A stretch of 5,960 nt of DNA from Elusimicrobiota bacterium (GTDB taxonomy: Bacteria > Elusimicrobiota > Elusimicrobia > 2-02-FULL-39-32). The notes under the pieces are model-generated. The model was given only the letters and a program-made list of their open reading frames with translations, did not search any database and was not told the origin of the DNA. Location of the stretch: positions 441 through 6,400 of the forward strand of contig JAHFBY010000110.1 in assembly GCA_023249835.1 (NCBI GenBank). Reading direction: 5' to 3'. Shown piece after piece: positions 1 to 5,432 of the stretch (the first letter of the stretch is position 1; every line of letters begins with the position of its first letter). Made by a program: the position numbers and the translations under genes.

Positions 1-86
1 CTCTTAAAAACTGCAAATTTAGCGCTAAAAAGAAGCGCGGCGATACCTAATGCCAAAAGAAACGCAGGGCGGTTCCGGGGGTTCAC
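1..86 (-). CDS. N-terminal fragment of a membrane protein, probably ComEC-like (partial, runs off left edge)
   Basis: An open frame starts with GTG at 86-84, overlapping the TGA of the upstream comEA-like gene by four bases (GTGA), and stays open to the window edge. It gives 28 residues beginning V-N-P-R-N-R-P, then a hydrophobic run ([20 protein letters not shown]). This is consistent with a first membrane segment after a short basic leader. ComEC/Rec2 proteins, the inner-membrane channels that bring single-stranded DNA into the cell in natural transformation, commonly start with a short 'NRP'-like stretch and a hydrophobic helix, and are commonly encoded right after comEA. The identity is therefore inferred from position and N-terminal character, not from any diagnostic ComEC domain, which would lie outside the window. 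No independent Shine-Dalgarno is seen, so translation is probably coupled to the gene before it. Another membrane protein remains possible. Confidence 0.55.
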   Translation of the reverse strand, partial: MNPRNRPAFLLALGIAALLFSAKFAVFK

Positions 87-439
87 GGAACGGGTTTAAG
101 ATATTTTTGCAGGGCAGCAAACCGTTTTTGGCCAATGCCTTTAACCCGCATTAACTCATTGTTACGTTTAAAACCGCCGTTCAGCAATCTATAGTCAAGG
201 ATATTTCGGGCCATCTTGGAACCAATGCCGGGCAAAGACTCTAATTCAGCTAAATTTGCTTGGTTAAGATTTATTTTTCGATAAACTTTTGCATCCACTC
301 CATAGGAAAAAGCTTCCATGGGCGCATGTTGAACGGTCAATGGGACGAGGCTCGAATAATGTTGCCAAATTCGGACCAAAAGACCCAATAATAACAACAA
401 CGTTAGGCACAGGAGCGCCTTGCTTTCGGTTTTGGTCAT
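83..439 (-). CDS. comEA: ComEA-like helix-hairpin-helix DNA-binding protein, membrane anchored
   Basis: This 118-residue protein has one N-terminal transmembrane segment (about residues 8-24, leucine-rich), a short linker, and a C-terminal tandem helix-hairpin-helix domain (about residues 55-115). The domain opens with [18 protein letters not shown] and has hairpins LPGIG (69-73) and VKGIG (99-103), separated by the family-typical 'I-x-D-Y-R...NGGF' helix. Proteins of this family bind double-stranded DNA outside the cytoplasmic membrane and pass it to the ComEC channel during DNA uptake. The SLBB-type domain of longer ComEA proteins is absent, as in many short Gram-negative-type members. The start ATG is the only reasonable one in frame; no Shine-Dalgarno precedes it. 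The gene follows the kinase by 71 bp and overlaps the next gene by four bases, fitting a small competence operon. Short HHH proteins can have other roles, so the ComEA name rests on architecture plus the downstream membrane gene. Confidence 0.85.
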   Translation of the reverse strand: MTKTESKALLCLTLLLLLGLLVRIWQHYSSLVPLTVQHAPMEAFSYGVDAKVYRKINLNQANLAELESLPGIGSKMARNILDYRLLNGGFKRNNELMRVKGIGQKRFAALQKYLKPVP

Positions 440-510
440 ACAAATTAATGTATCAATCCAGGCGGGGGTGGGGAATCAGACTATTTTATGAAAGTGTGCA
501 GGAATTATTT

Positions 511-1713
511 TTAACCGGAAGGAAGCGCGTCGTGCTGCATGAGAGGCAGAGTGTACCAAAAGGTAGTGCCCATATTGCGGCCTTCGCTAAATACGCCGAT
601 TTGGCCTTTGTGGCTATGAACGATCTCTTGGGAGATGTAGAGACCCAAACCCAATCCTTGCTTCACTGATGAAGAATCTTCCACCTGATAAAAATGTTCA
701 AAAATACGCGATTGATGTTCCGCAGCAATGCCTTCGCCATTATCGATGATTTCAGTTAAAACCATATTGTCTTTTTGAGAAACCCGTAAGGTTATTTTAC
801 CCTCTTTACGCACGTGCTTAAACGCATTGGAAATGAGGTTGGTTAACAACTGCTGCAAGCGATGATGATCGGCCATGATCATCATGGGCATTTCCGGCAA
901 CTGCCAATCTAAAGTGACCTTGCGAGTCGCAGCAATTTGCAAAAAGGCGTCCCGGCTATGATCGCAAAAGCCAACGTAATCCATAGGATACATCTCCACT
1001 CTAAGTTTGTCGGACTCAATTCCCACCATGTCCATAAGGTTAGAAATCAAGTGGTTCATCTGTTTAATAGAACGGCGAAGGGTCTCAAAAGAGCGATCTC
1101 TTTTTTCCGGCGGCAAGTCCGGGGTGGACTCTAATAAATCGACATAACCTAAAAACGTGGTCAAGGGACCGCGCAAGTCATGGGTAACAATAGACAAAAA
1201 CTTACTTTTAAGATCGTTTAAACGACTTAAAGCTGCGTTTGACGCTTTTAAATATAAAATCAACTGTTTATTTTCTTCGGAAAGGTTTCTTTTTTTAATA
1301 CCTTTCCAGATGCTTTGTAAAAGATACGCCTTATCCACAGGTTTAGAAACGAAATCATATATATCCGCCTGCGCCATGCTGGCAGCCAATTCAACGGAAG
1401 GATAGGCGGTCATCAATATTACCGGAAGGTGGGGATCAATTTCGCGTAAAAGCTTGGAAAGTTCAATACCATCCACGTTGCCAAATCGGACGTCCACCAG
1501 CGCAATGGCGGGCTTAATTTCCTTCATTAACCGGATTGCCGTTTCCTTGTCTTCGGCAAAAGCGGTTTCAAACTGAAATTGCTCCAAGGTGTCTTGCAGC
1601 ATGTTACCGATGTTTGACTCATCGTCAACGATAAGAATTTTTGGGAAAGATTTATCACCGTCCGGGGAGTTAACCTTTCTATAAACTGAATACCAATCCG
1701 CTTGATGTGCCAT
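511..1713 (-). CDS. Soluble hybrid response regulator / sensor histidine kinase (REC-HisKA-HATPase_c)
   Basis: I start this gene at the ATG at 1713 (400 aa). An in-frame ATG at 1743 would add ten residues but lies inside the promoter spacer. Residue numbers here are from 1713. A receiver domain spans about 24-142, with acidic pair DD (30-31), phospho-acceptor D74 in ALVDVRF, T102 in LMTAY and K124 in VSKP. A short helical linker follows (about 143-170), then the dimerisation/phosphoacceptor domain with H178 in FLSIVTHDLRGPL. The ATPase domain comes last, with N-box LISNAFKH (N296), G1 box DNGEGIA (324-330), F-box IFEHFYQ and G2 box GLGLGLYIS. All residues needed for autophosphorylation and for receiving phosphate are present. 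No transmembrane segment, PAS, GAF or output domain is visible, so it is probably a cytoplasmic relay whose input arrives as phosphate on its receiver. It is divergent from smc and upstream of the comEA-like gene. Its partner and target are unknown. Confidence 0.93.
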   Translation of the reverse strand: MAHQADWYSVYRKVNSPDGDKSFPKILIVDDESNIGNMLQDTLEQFQFETAFAEDKETAIRLMKEIKPAIALVDVRFGNVDGIELSKLLREIDPHLPVILMTAYPSVELAASMAQADIYDFVSKPVDKAYLLQSIWKGIKKRNLSEENKQLILYLKASNAALSRLNDLKSKFLSIVTHDLRGPLTTFLGYVDLLESTPDLPPEKRDRSFETLRRSIKQMNHLISNLMDMVGIESDKLRVEMYPMDYVGFCDHSRDAFLQIAATRKVTLDWQLPEMPMMIMADHHRLQQLLTNLISNAFKHVRKEGKITLRVSQKDNMVLTEIIDNGEGIAAEHQSRIFEHFYQVEDSSSVKQGLGLGLYISQEIVHSHKGQIGVFSEGRNMGTTFWYTLPLMQHDALPSG

Positions 1714-1722
1714 CCTGATGTG

Positions 1723-1751
1723 AATATATCCCCAGATTGGCAAATTGTCAA
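1723..1751 (-). promoter_or_regulatory. Sigma70-type promoter for the kinase gene
   Basis: On the minus strand the sequence reads TTGACA (1751-1746), a 17-bp spacer, then TATATT (1728-1723). The -35 box is a full consensus match and the -10 box matches five of six. Transcription would be expected to start about 1716, only a few bases before the ATG at 1713, so this promoter sets the gene start. It also argues against the longer reading frame from 1743, which would begin upstream of the -10 box. This is a sequence prediction without experimental support. Confidence 0.7.
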
Positions 1752-1779
1752 GAGAGAAAATCAGAAGAATTTGACAATT
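1743..1779. repeat. Inverted repeat AATTGTCAA / TTGACAATT spanning both divergent -35 boxes
   Basis: AATTGTCAA (1743-1751) and TTGACAATT (1771-1779) are perfect 9-bp reverse complements, separated by a purine-rich 19-bp spacer. Each arm contains the -35 hexamer of one of the two divergent promoters. The symmetry is partly explained by two consensus -35 boxes facing away from each other, but the match extends three bases beyond TTGACA on each side. The arms lie upstream of both predicted transcription starts, so a transcribed hairpin or terminator is unlikely. A dual-control operator is possible but not shown. Confidence 0.5.
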
Positions 1780-1799
1780 CTATAGGATAATGATAATGT
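1771..1799 (+). promoter_or_regulatory. Sigma70-type promoter for the smc gene, extended -10
   Basis: TTGACA (1771-1776), a 17-bp spacer and TAATGT (1794-1799) are preceded by TG one base upstream of the -10 (TGATAATGT), giving an extended -10 arrangement. Transcription would begin near 1806, leaving an untranslated leader of about 40 bases. The -10 area carries a short tandem repeat, GATAATGATAATG (1786-1798), which offers an alternative -10 hexamer at shorter spacing. The promoter would drive smc and the coupled glycosyltransferase gene. Confidence 0.7.
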
Positions 1800-1832
1800 A
1801 ACAAACGGTAAAAGGTGGCGCCCAATAGACAT

Positions 1833-1839
1833 GGGAGGT
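1833..1839 (+). promoter_or_regulatory. Ribosome binding site of smc
   Basis: GGGAGGT contains the core GGAGG (1834-1838), ending six bases before the ATG at 1845. It is the clearest Shine-Dalgarno in the window and fixes the SMC start. None of the other genes here has a comparable site. Confidence 0.88.
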
Positions 1840-1844
1840 AATAA

Positions 1845-4800
1845 ATGCACTTACTAAGCATCGAGATGACAGGATTTAAATCCTTTGCAGATCGTACCCA
1901 TATAGATTTAAAGCAGGGTATTTCCGCTGTTGTTGGTCCCAACGGATGCGGCAAATCAAATATTGTGGACGCGATTCGCTGGTGCTTGGGAGAAATGTCC
2001 GCGCGGTCATTACGCTCTAAACAGATGCTGGACGTTATTTTTGGCGGCGCCACCGCTCGATCAGCGCAAAATATGGCGGAAGTGACTCTTACTTTTGATA
2101 ACTCCCACCGCAGCTTAGGAATTGATTTTACGGAAGTACAAGTGACCCGCCGGCTCTTCCGCAGCGGAGAATCAGAATATTTTTTGAATAAGACCCAATG
2201 CCGGTTAAAGGACATCCGCGACCTGTTTTTAGACACGGGGCTCTCCGATGGATACTCCATCATGGCCCAGGGCGAAGTAGACTTTATAATCAACGCTAAA
2301 CCCGAAGAAAGAAGAGAAATGTTTGAAGAAGCGGCGGGCGTTTCTAAATATAAGGTTCGCCGGGACGAAGCGATCCGCAAGTTAGACCGCGTAGAACTTG
2401 ACATTAGCCGGTTAAATGATGTGATTTCCATGGTAAAAGAACAGATGAGCGCCTTGGAGACCGCTGCCAAAAAGGCTAAAACTTATCAGCGTTTAAAAGA
2501 AGAGCTCAAAAATTTAGAAACCATAGATATATTGAACCGCTATGACCAAATTGATGCTAGTTTGGGAGATGAACGCCAAAAACTCGAACAAATGAAACTG
2601 GATTTGAGCGAAACCCAAGTCCGAATTGATTGCGCCCAAGCTGAACTTATTGATATCAGACTCCAATCTGACGTTTTGGAAAAAGCTCTGTACCAAAAAA
2701 ATCAAGACATCTTGGAGTTTGATAAAAGTATTAATTTATCCGACACTCAACTGCGCACAGCAGTGGAACGAGAACACGAATTCGAGTTGCATGGCGCTAG
2801 AGAGCAGGAGCGCATCAATGAAATGCAAACCGAGCTGGTAAAGCTTTTTGAACGATTGGAAAAAACCAAAGCAGAGATCAGCGCCAAACAAGAGCAAGTA
2901 GCGCAGTTGCAATCTAATTTTGAAAGTGAAAACGCAATCTGGCTTAAAATAAAAGAAGAATATAAAACGCTGGAATCAAGAAAGCTGGCCACAAACGAAG
3001 CGATATTTTCTCTGACTAATTCTATTTGTGAAATTGACAACAAAAAAAATAGCCGCAGTTCCCAACTGATTCATGAACAATCCGGAATATTGTCCCTGCA
3101 AAAAGATATGGAAAGGGCAAAAAAGGAACAGGAACGATATCAAACTGAAATTTCCAACCTCCGCGGCAAACTGGAATCCTTAGATCAGTTAACAGAAGTG
3201 AAAAACAGCGAACTCATCACTTTAAATTCTAATATCACAACTCAGGAACTCCGTTACAAGGAATTAAACTTGCTCTTAGATAATTTACAACCCGAACTCA
3301 TTTCGCACAAAAGCAAGTTAGAATGGGTTCAGCGGGGATTTAACACTAACCCCTATCGTAAAGGCACTCAAGCGGTACTGGACCACGGGTTTGACGGACT
3401 TAAAGGCGTGGTTGGACTATTATTTAAGTATTCGGAAAATATGGCCCATTGGGTGGAAGCCATCTTAGGCGCAAAATTGAATTACTTGGTCTTTGCAGAG
3501 TCCCACCAAGCGTTAACCGCGTTGCAGTGGCTTAAAGATAATGGACAAGGTCGGGCAACCTGTATAATTTTAGATACTTTACCTCAAAATAGTCCCCAGG
3601 ACATCAGCTCCATGTCGAAGGCTAGCGCACTAATTAACTTAGTGCAATGCGTTCCGGAACTTGAAAACTTAAAAAACAACGTTTTTGGGCACTCTTATCT
3701 ATCGGAAAACATCCTTTACGACAAATACACCATTGACGGCGGATCAGATTTACTTTCTCTTCAAATTGGAGAAGAAACACCGGTCACGGAAAACGTTTTT
3801 CGCTTGAAAGCAGAATTAGAAGAAAGCATCCGCAACGAGGAAGATATAAAAGAAAAGACTCAGGCAGAATTAGCGCAACTCTATGTGCAGATTGAACAAA
3901 GCAAAATTATGGTGAGCGAAAAAAACATGGAGGCCGGCAAAGCTCATGTTGAATCTTTACACACGAAAGATTTAGTGCAAACCAAACATGAGGAGTTAAG
4001 CTTAGCTGTCCGGGAATTAGCCCTGTTTGAAGAATCGATTGCCTTATCGCAAAGGAGGCTGGAAGAATTAAACAGCGAGATTTCTATTCAAGATCAAAAC
4101 CTTAATAATTTAGAAAGTCAAAAAACAGTTCAAGAAGAAGAAAGGATCCTTATTCAAAAATTGCTGGATGATAAAAAAGCGGAAGAGCACCACAGCGCGC
4201 TGCGGGTACACGAACACAAAATTCGGCTTGAATCTACCCTTGAGGCGCTCAAAATCAGCCAAGAAACTTTAAATGACTGGCATAACCAAACTGTGCAAAT
4301 CGAACAAAACTTGCATGGTTCCCGAACTGAAATTGAAAACTGTAATACGAAAATAGCCCAACTCACTCAAGTTCAAAAAAAAGAAGCTGCTGCCATTGAA
4401 AACTTGGAACTTGGCAAGAGAGAACTAACCCGAGAACTTGAAACCCTGTTAAATCAAAAATCGCAAAAAGAAGAGGAAATTCGCAAAAAAGAGAATGATG
4501 TTCATGAAGCCCGCGAAAAATTAACGGAATATTCCGGCGCTGCCCATGCCCTAGAAATTGAACTACGCAGCAGGGAACACGAAAAAATAAATCTCGCCTC
4601 AAAACTTCAGGATTATTATTCCCTTAGCTTGGAGGAGGCCAGGGGCCTTGTTACCCAAACCGCGATTGATATTGATGAGTGCCAGCGCTTGCGCAAGCGC
4701 GTGGAGTCGATGGCCAATACTATAAATTTGGAAGCGCCTGTTCAACACGAACAGCTTGCAGAAAGGCACGGCTACCTTTGTGTTCAAATGGAAGATCTAA

Positions 4801-5432
4801 ACAAGGCTCGGGAAGACATTAGAAAAGCGATCCAACAAGTCAATTCCACTACGCGGGAACACTTTATCGAAACTTTTACTAAAGTGCAAGAAAATTTTCG
4901 CCGGGTGTATGCCACCCTCTTTGATGGAGGCGTTGCTGACCTAGTGTTCACCAACAAAGAAAATATCACAGACACCGGCATTGACATCGTCGCCCAACCT
5001 ATGGGCAAAAAACTACAAAACATTGAACTCCTTTCCGGCGGGGAAAAAGCGCTTTCCGCCATTGCGCTTTTGTTCGCTTTTTTCATGGTTAAGCCTTCTC
5101 CCTTCTGCGTGTTAGACGAAGTAGACGCGCCTTGGGACCCTGCCAACGTGGCTCGTTTCATTAAAATGTTAAAAGAGTTTTCGCAAAAAACTCAATTCAT
5201 TGTGGTAACGCATAACCCGCGCACCATGGAAATTGCAGATATTTTATACGGCGTGACCATGCAAGAGTTTGGCATCTCTAAAATTCTTTCGACTCGATTG
5301 AAAAATAAAGATTCTGATACCGCTACCCCCGCTACCCCAGATATCCCCGCCACCATCCCCTCCCGCCAAGAAGAGTCCACTGACAATAACGGACTCCTAG
5401 TAACCATTGGGGACGACCTGGCCAACAACTGA
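1845..5432 (+). CDS. smc: Chromosome segregation (condensin) protein SMC
   Basis: At 1195 residues this is a normal length for bacterial SMC, the ATP-driven, DNA-embracing dimer that acts with ScpA/ScpB to extrude loops, compact the nucleoid and separate sister chromosomes. The N-terminal head has Walker A GPNGCGKS (31-38) and Q-loop Gln142 in SIMAQGEVD, followed by the hallmark KPEERREMFEEAAGVSKYK. A first coiled-coil arm (about 170-495) leads to the hinge (about 500-665, with GLKGVVG near 519-525), then the return arm (about 665-1000). The C-terminal head has signature LSGGEKALSAIALL (from 1063), Walker B FCVLDEVD (1087-1094), the D-loop, and H-loop His1123 in VVTHNPRTMEIAD. Oddities: the glycine-rich end of the hinge is not conserved, the D-loop reads APWDPAN, and a polar tail of about 44 residues, rich in Thr, Pro and Ala, follows the ATPase fold. 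The start is set by a strong Shine-Dalgarno. The stop overlaps the next gene. scpA and scpB are not in the window. Confidence 0.97.
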   Translation: MHLLSIEMTGFKSFADRTHIDLKQGISAVVGPNGCGKSNIVDAIRWCLGEMSARSLRSKQMLDVIFGGATARSAQNMAEVTLTFDNSHRSLGIDFTEVQVTRRLFRSGESEYFLNKTQCRLKDIRDLFLDTGLSDGYSIMAQGEVDFIINAKPEERREMFEEAAGVSKYKVRRDEAIRKLDRVELDISRLNDVISMVKEQMSALETAAKKAKTYQRLKEELKNLETIDILNRYDQIDASLGDERQKLEQMKLDLSETQVRIDCAQAELIDIRLQSDVLEKALYQKNQDILEFDKSINLSDTQLRTAVEREHEFELHGAREQERINEMQTELVKLFERLEKTKAEISAKQEQVAQLQSNFESENAIWLKIKEEYKTLESRKLATNEAIFSLTNSICEIDNKKNSRSSQLIHEQSGILSLQKDMERAKKEQERYQTEISNLRGKLESLDQLTEVKNSELITLNSNITTQELRYKELNLLLDNLQPELISHKSKLEWVQRGFNTNPYRKGTQAVLDHGFDGLKGVVGLLFKYSENMAHWVEAILGAKLNYLVFAESHQALTALQWLKDNGQGRATCIILDTLPQNSPQDISSMSKASALINLVQCVPELENLKNNVFGHSYLSENILYDKYTIDGGSDLLSLQIGEETPVTENVFRLKAELEESIRNEEDIKEKTQAELAQLYVQIEQSKIMVSEKNMEAGKAHVESLHTKDLVQTKHEELSLAVRELALFEESIALSQRRLEELNSEISIQDQNLNNLESQKTVQEEERILIQKLLDDKKAEEHHSALRVHEHKIRLESTLEALKISQETLNDWHNQTVQIEQNLHGSRTEIENCNTKIAQLTQVQKKEAAAIENLELGKRELTRELETLLNQKSQKEEEIRKKENDVHEAREKLTEYSGAAHALEIELRSREHEKINLASKLQDYYSLSLEEARGLVTQTAIDIDECQRLRKRVESMANTINLEAPVQHEQLAERHGYLCVQMEDLNKAREDIRKAIQQVNSTTREHFIETFTKVQENFRRVYATLFDGGVADLVFTNKENITDTGIDIVAQPMGKKLQNIELLSGGEKALSAIALLFAFFMVKPSPFCVLDEVDAPWDPANVARFIKMLKEFSQKTQFIVVTHNPRTMEIADILYGVTMQEFGISKILSTRLKNKDSDTATPATPDIPATIPSRQEESTDNNGLLVTIGDDLANN
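5320..5337 (+). repeat. Perfect tandem duplication of CCGCTACCC inside the 3' end of smc
   Basis: Two adjacent copies of the 9-mer CCGCTACCC (5320-5328 and 5329-5337) encode the ATPATP stretch of the SMC tail. More degenerate Pro/Ala/Thr codons follow to about 5360. The unit length keeps the reading frame, so copy number could vary without disrupting the protein. This local C-rich, low-complexity patch is unlike the A-rich coiled-coil coding around it. Confidence 0.75.

Noticed and set aside
18..29. 12-bp perfect palindrome TTTAGCGCTAAA
   Set aside because: It lies inside the coding start of the leftward membrane-protein gene, has no loop or U-tract of a terminator, and occurs once. Chance is the simpler explanation.
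440..510. Possible promoter or terminator between the kinase and comEA-like genes
   Set aside because: There is a C-rich run and a TACATT hexamer, but no acceptable -35 at the right spacing and no stem-loop with a U-tract. I call nothing firm in this gap.
511..1743. The 410-residue version of the kinase starting at 1743
   Set aside because: Its first ten codons overlap the -10 box and spacer of the best promoter, add no domain sequence, and have no ribosome site. The ATG at 1713 is preferred, though the longer form is not strictly excluded if transcription starts further upstream.
1831..1857. Eight-codon mini-ORF (ATG at 1831) overlapping the smc start, with its ATG directly before the smc Shine-Dalgarno
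   Set aside because: The only upstream ribosome-site candidate (AAAGGTGG, about 1811-1818) is weak and badly spaced, and such a short frame is expected by chance. A role in regulating smc cannot be supported.
1748..2470. 240-codon open frame on the minus strand opposite the start of smc
   Set aside because: It is antisense to the highly conserved SMC N-terminal head, has Ser/Arg-rich composition typical of a reverse-frame shadow, and shows no recognisable domain.
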